Assembly (NCBI GenBank): GCA_035556075.1
Contig: DATMFQ010000011.1
Coordinates: forward strand, 4,195 to 68,194
Source: 73-13 sp035556075
Lineage (GTDB): Bacteria > Actinomycetota > Actinomycetes > Actinomycetales > Microbacteriaceae
DNA length: 64,000 nucleotides
Direction: 5' to 3'
Below, piece after piece: positions 42,912 to 50,755 of this stretch. The stretch's first letter is position 1. Every line of letters starts with the position of its first letter. The notes under the pieces are model-generated. The model saw nothing but the letters and a program-made list of their open reading frames with translations, was not told where the DNA came from and searched no databases. The position numbers and the translations under genes were made by a program.

Positions 42912-44189
42912 GTGTCCGACGTGCTCCATATCCTTGAAGGCATGAACTTCACTGCACTTCACCGCGCCGCCGCGGCCGGACCTGGACCGCTGACCGATGC
43001 GCTGCTGGACGCGGCCGTGGGCGGCGGTGCGGTGGAGACGAGCGACTTGGATTGGAAGTCTGAGTTGCCGCCGGCCAAGGGGCTCTCGCAGACGGACTTC
43101 CCCAAGGATGTCGCAGCGATGGCCAACAGCGGTGGCGGCGTGATCGTCTTCGGTGTGCGCGAGTCGCAGAACGCAGCAACTGAGCGTGTCGATGTCGGCG
43201 AGTGCGACGAAGCCTACGAGCGAACCTTGCGCAGCGCTGCGATCACCGCCATCTCTCCGCCCGTGTTCGGGCTGAATGTCTACCGGCTCGGCGATGGCGC
43301 CAAGCGTGCAGTCGTCGTGGAGGTTCCAGCAAGCATCGACGGCCCGCACCTGATCTACCGCAACGACTTCTTCGGCGCGCCCATCCGCAACGACTCAGAC
43401 ACCGTGTGGATGAAGGAACGACAGATCGAGGCAATGTATCGGGCGCGGTTCGATGAACGTCGGCACGCTACTGAGGCGCTGGACAACCTGTTCACCGAGA
43501 CAGCCAGTGGCCGCGACACCGACAAGCGAGCCTGGTTGATCGCTGCTGCTCATCCGCGCGTGCCGCGCTTCCGGGATCGGCTGACTCGCGATCAGGCCCG
43601 GGAGGTGCTGTCCCAGACAGAGGGGCTTGCTCTGACCTACGCAGGTCGAGGAGGGATTCACCCGCTGGAGAGCGTGGACAGGCACAACCCTCGCCCGGGC
43701 TTGAGGCGCTGGGTTGCGGTCAACACGGCGACTGGTGACCGCTCGACGTGGAAGGAGGCGTGGCTGAGCATTCACCACGATGGCTCGGTCACTCTGGCAA
43801 CCGCGGTCGGCGGGCATCGCATGAGTAGCGACGGCTACTTCGAGGGTTCACAGATTCAGTCGGCCGCGATCGAATGCGCCGTCGCCGACTTCATGGGACT
43901 GATCCGCGCCACTGCCGAAGCCACTGGGAACGACGAGTACGACCTGCGTGTAGGCATCGACTGGACCGGTAGTGAACCGCTGATGATCCTGACGACCGAC
44001 AATCACGGATTCACGTATGACGGCGTATCAACGCCACTGCGTCACTACACAGCCGTGGAAACGACCGTGAACGCGATGGAGCCAGCTCTTGACTTCTACT
44101 GGCATGTTCACGACCTTGCACAAGACTGCATCAACCAGGGTGGCGTCTCGAACGTGAGGATGATCCAGCCGCCGGATCGAGACTCGTAG
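42912..44189 (+). CDS. Schlafen AlbA_2-domain protein
   Basis: The protein has 425 residues. The N-terminal region (about residues 40-180) matches the AlbA_2/Schlafen domain: the E/D-x-K start DLDWKSELPPAKGLSQTDFP, the glycine-rich DVAAMANSGGGVIVFGVRES, and IYRNDFFGAPIRNDSDTVWM near its end. The remaining 240 residues have no recognised domain. AlbA_2 proteins are putative nucleic-acid-binding or RNA-cleaving proteins and are enriched in defence islands. It abuts the HTH gene upstream and is convergent with the small element genes. GC is lower than the core genes. Confidence 0.75.
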   Translation: MSDVLHILEGMNFTALHRAAAAGPGPLTDALLDAAVGGGAVETSDLDWKSELPPAKGLSQTDFPKDVAAMANSGGGVIVFGVRESQNAATERVDVGECDEAYERTLRSAAITAISPPVFGLNVYRLGDGAKRAVVVEVPASIDGPHLIYRNDFFGAPIRNDSDTVWMKERQIEAMYRARFDERRHATEALDNLFTETASGRDTDKRAWLIAAAHPRVPRFRDRLTRDQAREVLSQTEGLALTYAGRGGIHPLESVDRHNPRPGLRRWVAVNTATGDRSTWKEAWLSIHHDGSVTLATAVGGHRMSSDGYFEGSQIQSAAIECAVADFMGLIRATAEATGNDEYDLRVGIDWTGSEPLMILTTDNHGFTYDGVSTPLRHYTAVETTVNAMEPALDFYWHVHDLAQDCINQGGVSNVRMIQPPDRDS

Positions 44190-44207
44190 ACAGGATGCGG
44201 CGCGAAG

Positions 44208-44423
44208 TCACGCGCCCTTGGTGCCGCCGGGCTGAACCTTGCGAGTCCCGGCAATCTCATCGCGGCGCTGCTGGGCTCGTGATTCCCCCATGTCTTGCAG
44301 CGTGAACCTGATGAGCAGTTGGCAGAGATTGTCCGTGTCTGGCGGGTCGCGGTGCTCAGTTCGGACGGTGAGGTTCCGATCCTCCCGGCGGCGGCGCGTG
44401 GTCTTCTTCACGTACCGGCCCAT
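44208..44423 (-). CDS. 71-residue element-associated basic protein
   Basis: The start ATG at 44423 overlaps the stop of the gene upstream by one base (TGATG). The product is MGRYVKKTTRRRREDRNLTV followed by RTEHRDPPDTDNLCQLLIRF and a basic tail. The core V-R-x-x-x-R-D-P-P-D-x-x-x-L-x-x-x-L-I recurs in small proteins next to serine recombinases in actinobacterial elements (recalled, not searched). No function is known. It belongs with the degraded gene upstream. Confidence 0.65.
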   Translation of the reverse strand: MGRYVKKTTRRRREDRNLTVRTEHRDPPDTDNLCQLLIRFTLQDMGESRAQQRRDEIAGTRKVQPGGTKGA

Positions 44424-44785
44424 CACATGACCCCGGTCTGCACCGACTCGGCGTGGTTGCGGCGGATTTCGGCGCGGCAGGCGCGGCGCTCGCTCGTCCT
44501 GGCTCGGAGTAGGTGGATCAGACTGACGGGGCCGATCCACAGTATCTTCAAGCCGCTCCACACGCAGATCAGGACGACGAGGTTGAGCCAGCCGGGGCCG
44601 CCGTTGCCGATGATCGTGGCGCATCAGTAGGCGACGGCGAAGTACGGGATCGCCAACAGCATGGCGGGGATGCCCCATTTGAGGCCGCGACGGGTGCGGA
44701 TGAGGTCGAGCAGGATGTTGCTCGGCATGTAGCGACGCATGAAGTCGCGGATGTGGATGCTGGCGATCATCAGTAGGCGGATCAT
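44423..44785 (-). pseudogene. Small element-associated membrane protein interrupted by in-frame TGA
   Basis: From an ATG at 44785, with GAGGAGC six bases upstream, one frame encodes MIRLLMIASIHIRDFMRRYM through PAMLLAIPYFAVAY, then a TGA at 44626-44624 (codon 54). The same frame then continues as CATIIGNGGPGWLNLVVLIC through a second hydrophobic helix to a basic end (QTGVM) that overlaps the next gene by one base. The whole 121-codon frame looks like one two-helix membrane protein of the kind often labelled sulfate permease-like in these elements. A single TGG-to-TGA change would explain the break. Readthrough or translation of the two halves cannot be excluded. Confidence 0.7.
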
Positions 44786-44982
44786 CGGATGCTCCTCTTC
44801 TACGCAGGGGTGTCTCTGCGAGACGGTGCGTTGAAGAGTGGCCCGAAGGCCTGCCGCGAACGGCCCACTGTGAAGGAGAAAGCCGCCTCACCGTTCAGTG
44901 TACGCTCGGCGCTTCGGGGAAGGAACCGTGCGTTTCTGAGCGTTGGGCCAGTCGATCCGATCAGCTCGGGCAGGCTGCCTGC
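44786..44982. promoter_or_regulatory. Spacer between the ABC-3C operon and the small element genes
   Basis: The 197-base gap between the ATPase stop and the interrupted membrane gene contains no frame of interest. A short inverted repeat around GCCGCGAACGGC and an AGTGTACGCTCGG stretch are visible. It may hold the promoter of the leftward small genes. No confident promoter boxes are seen. Confidence 0.3.
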
Positions 44983-46857
44983 CTACTCATCTAGCGGGAG
45001 AGCCTCGGGCCGGGCCTCTATAGCGACAGCGGGCAAGAACCCATACCGCCCAACATCAATGCGCTTCGTGAACGGTACATCGAGTGCGTTCGATCCGAGG
45101 GGTTCGAGTGGATCGGTGTTCTCCATGATGATGACTTGACCGTCGAAGTTCTCCTGGATGTCACGGTAGAAGGCACGAACGACGCCTTCGGGGGGCTCTT
45201 CGTCAGTCTCTGTGGATTGATCCGGCGGACGGTACGTGACGAGTGGAGAGTCGAGAACAACGAAGCCGGGGTGCGGCAACTGTCTGTTGAGGCAGTATTG
45301 CGCGAGAGCGAGCGTAAATGCAGCGTGGAGAATCGCCCGGACACCCTTGCCGTGCGCCGATCGTTGTTGATCCCCGGCGATGATGTCTAGTTCATTCCGG
45401 TCGTAACGAACGGAATCTGCGTCTGGATAGTCCCACTCCGTAAGGCGCTTGGAAATCTCGGTCGAGAACTCGCGTACTGCCGTGAGACTCAGTCCCGCGA
45501 CCGCAGTCGCTACTTCCACGTCAGTCTCGTCAATGATCTTGCGGATCATGGCTTCGAGAGACTTCATTTGCTCATAGAGTCCGAGGTGCCTCTCGACCTC
45601 ACTGCGCTTCGTGAGGAGGTCGCGAAGGTCGCCTTGGTGCGGGCTCATCTCGCCGTCGAGCTTGTCGATCTTCTTCTGAAGGCTGATGGACTCACGATGC
45701 GCTGCTCTGATCGACCCTTTCAGGGTCTCCGATCGAGCGTTGAGGCTCTCGATCGTCACAAGGAGGTCTTCGTGAAGACCTTGAGTCTTGCGGGTCTCGG
45801 ACTCGACGGACATTCCAAAACTTGTGGTGTCGCCTTCGCAGCTCATGTTGAGGTGCTGGCTATCCGGTTCCGCACCGCAAAAGACGCACGTGCCGCGTCG
45901 GAAGTACCCGAGAAGGTTCCCTGCTTCGGCGATCATTTCGAGCCGTGCGAGGTCACTCTCGTACTGCTTCAGCAAAAGGTTGAATCGCTGACGGAGCGCT
46001 GCTGCGTCTGAATACTCAACGCGCTCGGTTCTCTCGATCTCTTGCAGCCGATTGCGTTCCGCGAGAAGCTGCCCTCGCTTCTCCACGAGGCCACCGATTG
46101 TCGCGCTGTGCTCATCGATTGTTCGGTCCAATTTGCCCAGTTGCGCCTTGAGTTCGGCCGGCTCGGCGACGTCTTGGAGTTGTGCTTCAAGTTGCCCGAG
46201 CATCCTCTCGACAACCTCTTGTCGAGCACCACGCAGACGCTTCTGCTCCTGTGGTGATGCCACGGCGACCAGCGCCGAGTCGTCCTCCCCGGTGAGAAGG
46301 AGCTTTAGAACCGAGACTTCCTTGGTCTTGTTGACTGGATTCCCGCTGAGCCCAGGCGCTATCTCCGCCTGCATCTCGGTCTCACCGATGAGACACAGTC
46401 GCGTCAGATCGCGGAAGCTGAGCATGTTGGTGTCGTTTCGTGAGTTCTTACGCACCTGCTGCTCATCGAGACTGACTTGCTCAAGAAGGAAACGGGAGAC
46501 GTTCGCAGTGGTTGCCGAACTGTGCTTCGCGGCGAGGGTCTCGTCGGGAGGGCTCGACGGTTCAACACGGACATCGCTTCGATAGAGGGCGACTCCGCCC
46601 CCATCCACCGACCGCGCGAGCGTAATGCGGTCGCCGCTAGGAAGCTGGATTCCCAACAGGACTCGGTTGTAACCGTTTCGCTCCGGTATCTCCTTGAGTT
46701 CCTTTGCGCCGAGCACGAAGTCGATCGCGTCAACGATGAAGGACTTGCCGGTGTCCGACGGGCCGTGAATCACTGTCACGTGGGGGCTGAAGTCGACCGA
46801 CGCCGCAGCAACATTCCTACCGGTGAAAGTCAGGTGAGAAAGCGTGAGTCGTCCCAT
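44983..46857 (-). CDS. ABC-3C system ATPase (Rad50/SMC-like, zinc-hook)
   Basis: This 624-residue ATPase has Walker A in VIHGPSDTGKSFIVDAIDFV (residues 30-49), long coiled-coil arms (about 205-300 and 370-450), a zinc-hook-like CVFCGAEPDSQHLNMSC between them, and a Walker B HPGFVVLDSPLVTY near residue 545. A partial signature/ATPase C-lobe is present (AHGKGVRAILHAAFTLALAQ). This matches the DUF3732-type ABC ATPase of ABC-three-component conflict systems. The ATP-driven change of the arms is thought to license the partner effector. It is the last gene of a three-gene operon whose start overlaps the preceding stop (TGATG). GC is clearly lower than in core genes. Confidence 0.85.
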   Translation of the reverse strand: MGRLTLSHLTFTGRNVAAASVDFSPHVTVIHGPSDTGKSFIVDAIDFVLGAKELKEIPERNGYNRVLLGIQLPSGDRITLARSVDGGGVALYRSDVRVEPSSPPDETLAAKHSSATTANVSRFLLEQVSLDEQQVRKNSRNDTNMLSFRDLTRLCLIGETEMQAEIAPGLSGNPVNKTKEVSVLKLLLTGEDDSALVAVASPQEQKRLRGARQEVVERMLGQLEAQLQDVAEPAELKAQLGKLDRTIDEHSATIGGLVEKRGQLLAERNRLQEIERTERVEYSDAAALRQRFNLLLKQYESDLARLEMIAEAGNLLGYFRRGTCVFCGAEPDSQHLNMSCEGDTTSFGMSVESETRKTQGLHEDLLVTIESLNARSETLKGSIRAAHRESISLQKKIDKLDGEMSPHQGDLRDLLTKRSEVERHLGLYEQMKSLEAMIRKIIDETDVEVATAVAGLSLTAVREFSTEISKRLTEWDYPDADSVRYDRNELDIIAGDQQRSAHGKGVRAILHAAFTLALAQYCLNRQLPHPGFVVLDSPLVTYRPPDQSTETDEEPPEGVVRAFYRDIQENFDGQVIIMENTDPLEPLGSNALDVPFTKRIDVGRYGFLPAVAIEARPEALPLDE

Positions 46858-47336
46858 CAGAAGTCGCCTCCGCTCTCCGCCGGCACGACTTCGAACTCCT
46901 CGGACCAGTGTGACGAAACCTCTCGCATGCGCTCTCGCAGATGGCTGTCGTCAACGGCTCCAAGTTCACCGACGACCCATTGCGCACGATCATGCAAGGC
47001 GCGCGCATAGTCGCTCTCAAGTAATCCTAAGAAGCCTTCGGTGCTCTCGCTGGCCCAAAACTCAATGCCACTGTCCTCCGCAGACATCTCTGCGAGGCCA
47101 GCACGGATCATGACTTGGAGGCCATCTTCGATGTGCTGTCTCTTGACTCCAAGTTCGCCCACGCGGACAGGAATCGGCGGGTGCAAGCTCTCCGGACCAT
47201 CAAGGTCCGCGCTGTGAAGCAGCCCGTGATCGAGCAGAACCAGGCGGTTGATGTCTAGATGTGCTGGGAAAGCCTCGACAAGGATCATGAGGACACGCAA
47301 TCCCACTTCAAGTGGACTGTTGATAGGACTACTCAT
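46857..47336 (-). CDS. ABC-3C system middle component
   Basis: The protein is 159 residues, between the effector and ATPase genes. It overlaps the effector gene by eight bases and the ATPase start by one. The N-terminal EVGLRVLMILVEAFPAHLDI and the internal HLDINRLVLLDHGLLHSADL have the form of the middle components, small mostly winged-helix proteins that bridge ATPase and effector. The tail (WVVGELGAVDDSHLRERMRE) is helical. Identification rests largely on position, size and the opening pattern. Confidence 0.75.
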   Translation of the reverse strand: MSSPINSPLEVGLRVLMILVEAFPAHLDINRLVLLDHGLLHSADLDGPESLHPPIPVRVGELGVKRQHIEDGLQVMIRAGLAEMSAEDSGIEFWASESTEGFLGLLESDYARALHDRAQWVVGELGAVDDSHLRERMREVSSHWSEEFEVVPAESGGDF

Positions 47337-48468
47337 CGTTCCCCACCCAGGTCAGTCGGTCCGCATTGGCAAGTTGGTGGCAGATGCCTTGGCGATCCTC
47401 GATTCTCGACACGGAGATAAGGGCGTGGGCACCAAGGTCAAGCTGGCCTGATTGCGAGAGGACCGCGCGGAGTCGATGTAGACCACTGGCATGGTCTGCT
47501 TCCGCTGTGTCAATGACGCCCGTGTAGACATCGCCTTGCAGCAGCTCGAACGTACCGTCCGGCACCGAGTCCCTGGCGTAGAGACGTAGCGCCTCCGCTG
47601 AGTAGAAGGCCTCCCTCTGACGCTGAAGATGCGCGCCGTACTTCGCGTGGGCGGTGACTGACTCAGTGTCCGAACAAGCCAGGGGGTCTTGCTCGTTGTA
47701 GACATCAACGAGCTTCTTGACATAGACCGCCTCGACAGGGGTCGGGGCGGCTGGTGTCTGACCAACCGGAGGTCTCGCGGGCAATGCCGTACCAAACCGA
47801 GCTGCGTAGTACGGAGTTGTGCGGTGGACATCCAGCATCTCGTTGAGTTCAAGAGATCGAAACATCGAGAAGTCTGAGGCCGCTGCAAGCTCACGGATTG
47901 ACTGCAACGTCACCTCATCGAGCCCCCTGGTTGCTGGACGACGGGAATCGACCGCTTCGAGGAACTTCTTCCGCAGCTCGGTCGGCTTGCTCAGAAGACG
48001 GTTGAGGGAACTGCCACAGCCACGAGGAGCGACAAAGACATACTGGTCCGGCAGCACGTAGTAGGCGTCCACGACCCCTCGGAAGAGCTTCAGCATCTCA
48101 GGGATCGCGTCTGACAGGGTGAGCGAGTCCGCGTAGTGCTTCGCCTGAAAGCAGTCCCACGAGTCTTCAAGCCCTCGCTCGGTCTTGAACGCGGCCACAT
48201 CTACACCACGATCGTTAGGTCCACCGAGCCGCTTGATCTGCCGGTACGAGACGGCGAGGCCGGTAGCCCACTCGGTGATGAAGACTTCCCATTCACCGGG
48301 CGAGTAGAAGTAGATGCGATGGGCGGGAGGCACGGGCGAACCAGGAAGAGAAGGCGCGGGTGCCATCGAAGTCACCGGGACAGGCATGTCGTCGAGTTGA
48401 GGAGCGCTGCTCTTCGCGCTCGGCTGGGCGGCGACGGACACGCAGGCACCTCCTCGTTCGAGTGTCAC
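47329..48468 (-). CDS. ABC-3C effector with Mrr-like nuclease N-terminus
   Basis: The protein is 379 residues from a GTG at 48468; the first 45 residues are Ser/Pro-rich and a later start is possible. Around residues 58-112 lies a restriction-endonuclease-like core: GEWEVFITEWATGL, then DRGVDVAAFK (Asp90) and CFQAKHY (Gln108/Lys110), the spacing of Mrr-type PD-(D/E)xK nucleases. The C-terminal half is helical and ends with a domain resembling the shared CTD of ABC-3C effectors. In the published computational description, such effectors are nucleases, proteases or other toxins held in check by the middle component and ATPase. Divergent from the DprA-like gene. Confidence 0.78.
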   Translation of the reverse strand: MTLERGGACVSVAAQPSAKSSAPQLDDMPVPVTSMAPAPSLPGSPVPPAHRIYFYSPGEWEVFITEWATGLAVSYRQIKRLGGPNDRGVDVAAFKTERGLEDSWDCFQAKHYADSLTLSDAIPEMLKLFRGVVDAYYVLPDQYVFVAPRGCGSSLNRLLSKPTELRKKFLEAVDSRRPATRGLDEVTLQSIRELAAASDFSMFRSLELNEMLDVHRTTPYYAARFGTALPARPPVGQTPAAPTPVEAVYVKKLVDVYNEQDPLACSDTESVTAHAKYGAHLQRQREAFYSAEALRLYARDSVPDGTFELLQGDVYTGVIDTAEADHASGLHRLRAVLSQSGQLDLGAHALISVSRIEDRQGICHQLANADRLTWVGNDE

Positions 48469-48602
48469 ATGGCCCCAATCCTATGAGACAACGGACTTCG
48501 CCGAGGCGATCACTGTCCAGCGGGTCGCAGGCTGCTCCACGTTTGGTGGCGCCAGACGACTGCGCACCTCTTCGGTGACCTTGGAGTGGAAGGACACCGA
48601 TC
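48469..48602. promoter_or_regulatory. Divergent spacer between ABC-3C operon and DprA-like gene
   Basis: This 134-base region must carry the promoter of the leftward ABC-3C operon and of the rightward DprA-like gene. The A/T-richer CAATCCTATGAGACAACGGA is a candidate for promoter elements. The sequence TTGGAGTGGAAGGACACC precedes the DprA-like ATG and contains AAGGA as ribosome site. Confidence 0.35.
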
Positions 48603-49883
48603 ATGGCGACGTTGACGGAGCAGGTGCAGAGCGAACGGATGGCGCGGATCGTGTTGTCGATGATCGCGGAGCCGAACGATCTGATGACCGGGTACGTCCT
48701 CGGACGTCACGGCGGCGTCGCGACGCTGAGCCTGGTTGAGTCCGATCATGACGTGACGGGGCTGGTCCGCGCCGACGTTCTGCTGTGGCGCGAACGTCTT
48801 CGGGCGCGGATCGTGCCCGATCTGCTCGAACGTGTGGCTGAGGCCGAGCAGCACGGGTTCGGCACGCTGATCCCTGCCGACGGGGAGTGGCCCGCCGTGC
48901 TGGACAGGCTGGGCGACCGCGCCCCCTATGTGCTGTGGACTCAGGGCGCATCGTCGTTCTTGGCGACGGCGCTGAGCGATCGCGTCACGATCACGGGCGC
49001 TCGCGCGTCCACCCACTACGGCGAACACGTCACCAACGAGCTTGCGACGGGTCTGGCCGATGAGGAACGGGTGGTCATCGCAGGAGGCGCGTACGGCATC
49101 GACAGTGTGGCGCACCGGAGCGTGCTCGCGGCCGGCGGACAGACGGTTGCCGTCCTGGCAACCGGTTTGGACCGCCGCTACCCGGCCGCGCACACGGAGC
49201 TCCTGGCTCGGATCGCCGACACCGGCCTGCTCGTGAGCGAACTCCCACCGGGCACCACACCGACGCGGGAAAGGTTCATCGCGCGGAACCGACTGATGGC
49301 TGCACTCTCGGGCGGCGTTGTGATCCCGGAGGCCGGTGTGCGGTCCGGGTCGCTCGCGACCGTGCGCACCGCGCACGACCTCGGCCGGGGCATCGGTGCG
49401 GTACCCGGCCCCGTGACCAGCGCCGTCAGCAATGGCCCGAACCGGCTCATCAAACAGGGCGTCGCTTCCGTCATCACTCAGGCCAGCGATGTCATCGCTC
49501 TTCTCGATGCCGACGAGGCACCTGAACGGGCGGGGAACGGAGCCTGCCCCGCTCTCCACGATCCAGAAAATGCTCACCAACCCCTACTACAAGGGACAGG
49601 TCAGCTTCCGGGGCGCCACCTACGACGGGCTGCACGAACCGCTCGTCGCCACCGAAGTCTGGTACCGCGTCCAAGCCGTCCTCACCGCGCACCAGACCTC
49701 CGGCGAGAAGACCCAAGCCCACGACCACTGCCTCAAAGGCAGCATCTACTGCGGCGAGTGCGGCTCCCGGCTGATCCTGTCCAACGCCTGCAGCAGCCAA
49801 GGAGTGATCTACCCCTACTTCCTGTGCGCAGGCCGGCACTCCAAGCGCACCACCTGCGAACGCAAGTCCATGTTCGTCCCTGA
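48603..49883 (+). CDS. DprA/Smf-like protein; frame runs on out-of-frame into recombinase DNA
   Basis: The ATG at 48603 opens a 426-codon frame. Residues 1-310 match the DprA/Smf Rossmann-like domain: VTITGARASTHYGEHVTNEL, VVIAGGAYGIDSVAHRSVLA, VLATGLDRRYPAAHTELLAR and ARNRLMAALSGGVVIPEAGV. After about 49525 the translation becomes Arg/Pro-rich nonsense because that DNA encodes a recombinase in another frame. The natural 3' end was therefore lost in a deletion or rearrangement. DprA loads RecA on incoming single strands in competent cells, and element-borne relatives have unclear roles. Residues 1-310 may still fold. Confidence 0.75.
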   Translation: MATLTEQVQSERMARIVLSMIAEPNDLMTGYVLGRHGGVATLSLVESDHDVTGLVRADVLLWRERLRARIVPDLLERVAEAEQHGFGTLIPADGEWPAVLDRLGDRAPYVLWTQGASSFLATALSDRVTITGARASTHYGEHVTNELATGLADEERVVIAGGAYGIDSVAHRSVLAAGGQTVAVLATGLDRRYPAAHTELLARIADTGLLVSELPPGTTPTRERFIARNRLMAALSGGVVIPEAGVRSGSLATVRTAHDLGRGIGAVPGPVTSAVSNGPNRLIKQGVASVITQASDVIALLDADEAPERAGNGACPALHDPENAHQPLLQGTGQLPGRHLRRAARTARRHRSLVPRPSRPHRAPDLRREDPSPRPLPQRQHLLRRVRLPADPVQRLQQPRSDLPLLPVRRPALQAHHLRTQVHVRP

Positions 49884-50517
49884 CATCGAAGCCGCCGTCG
49901 AGGACTACTACCGCAACGTGCAGATACCCGAGCACATCATCACCGCGCTCCGGGAACTCATCATCGCGGAGTTCGACCGGCTCCACGCCACCGCCCGGCA
50001 CGAGCGCCACGCCTACACCGCCGAACGCGACGGCCTGCGCGACGAGCGCAAGAAACTGCTCCAAGCCCACTACGCTGGCATGATCCCGCTCGACCTGCTC
50101 GGCGAGGAACAAGAGCGCATCGCCCGCCGCCTCGCATTCCTCGACGCCCAGATCAACGCCGGCGACATCGAGTACGACCAGGCCAAGGCCCATCTCGAAG
50201 ACTGCCTCGCCCTCGCAGGAGACTGCCACGCGATCTACATGAGCATTGATGACTCCCTACGCCGCCTGGCCAACCAAGCCTTCTTCGACAAGCTCATCGT
50301 CATGCCCGACGACACCGTGGACGGACAGCCCGGCGAGCCGTTCAACATCCTGTTCAACCCGGACGTCCAGCGCGCCGCGCTCGCACGACAGCGAGCCACG
50401 ACGGAATCTGGACCTCAAACCGGAAACGTCGTCGGTTTGAACAACGACGATCTGGTGGACCCTGCCGGAATCGAACCGGCGACCTCCTGCTTGCAAAGCA
50501 GGCGCTCTACCAATTGA
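49522..50517 (+). pseudogene. Serine recombinase remnant lacking the catalytic domain
   Basis: The frame from about 49522 (EPAPLSTIQKMLTNPYYKGQ) encodes the C-terminal half of a large serine recombinase: the recombinase domain (EPLVATEVWYRVQAVLTAHQ), the zinc-ribbon SIYCGECGSRLILSNACSSQ with CAGRHSKRTTCER, and a coiled-coil. The N-terminal resolvase domain with the catalytic Ser is missing, replaced by the end of the DprA-like gene, so the protein should be inactive. The last 20 or so residues (DPAGIEPATSCLQSRRSTN) come from reading through tRNA-Ala on the opposite strand, which marks the integration target. An ATG at 49573 could start a shortened product. Confidence 0.8.
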
Positions 50518-50528
50518 GCTAAGGGCCC
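50456..50528 (-). tRNA. tRNA-Ala (anticodon TGC)
   Basis: On the minus strand the 73-base gene begins GGGCCCTTAGCTCAATTGGT, has the anticodon arm CCTGCTTTGCAAGCAGG and T-arm CCGGTTCGATTCCGG, and is followed by an encoded CCA (50453-50455). The 3' half is overlapped by the recombinase remnant, consistent with element insertion at this gene. Confidence 0.97.
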
Positions 50529-50598
50529 TCGTGCCCCCACATCGTATCCGGCTCTGGTGGTGCGACCGGGGTCGCAGGGCGGATCGGCCTGCGGGTGG

Positions 50599-50672
50599 TG
50601 GGGCTACGAGGACTTGAACCTCGGACCTCTTCGTTATCAGCGAAGCGCTCTAACCGCCTGAGCTATAGCCCC
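50599..50672 (-). tRNA. tRNA-Ile (anticodon GAT)
   Basis: The 74-base minus-strand gene begins GGGGCTATAGCTCAGGCGGT, has anticodon stem-loop CTTCGCTGATAACGAAG and T-arm GAGGTTCAAGTCCTC, and has an encoded CCA (50596-50598). The tRNA-Ile/tRNA-Ala pair after gyrA is the usual actinobacterial order. Confidence 0.97.
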
Positions 50673-50705
50673 GGGAACCGAAGAGAAATCCTAGCAGACC
50701 GGCGA

Positions 50706-50721
50706 CCCGCGAAATCGCGGG
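50706..50721 (-). terminator. Short GC-rich hairpin after DUF3566
   Basis: CCCGCG AAAT CGCGGG forms a perfect six-base stem with a four-base loop between the DUF3566 stop and tRNA-Ile. It could end the gyr transcript or separate it from the tRNAs. There is no T-run on the minus strand, so the call is weak. Confidence 0.35.
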
Positions 50722-50755
50722 CGCCCGCGCTCAGGACACCCCGTGGTGCGCCCGG

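Noticed and set aside
49883..49883. DprA-like gene as a genuine 426-residue protein
   Set aside because: The last 115 residues are Arg/Pro/Leu-rich and lie on DNA that encodes a recombinase in another frame, so only about the first 310 residues are accepted.
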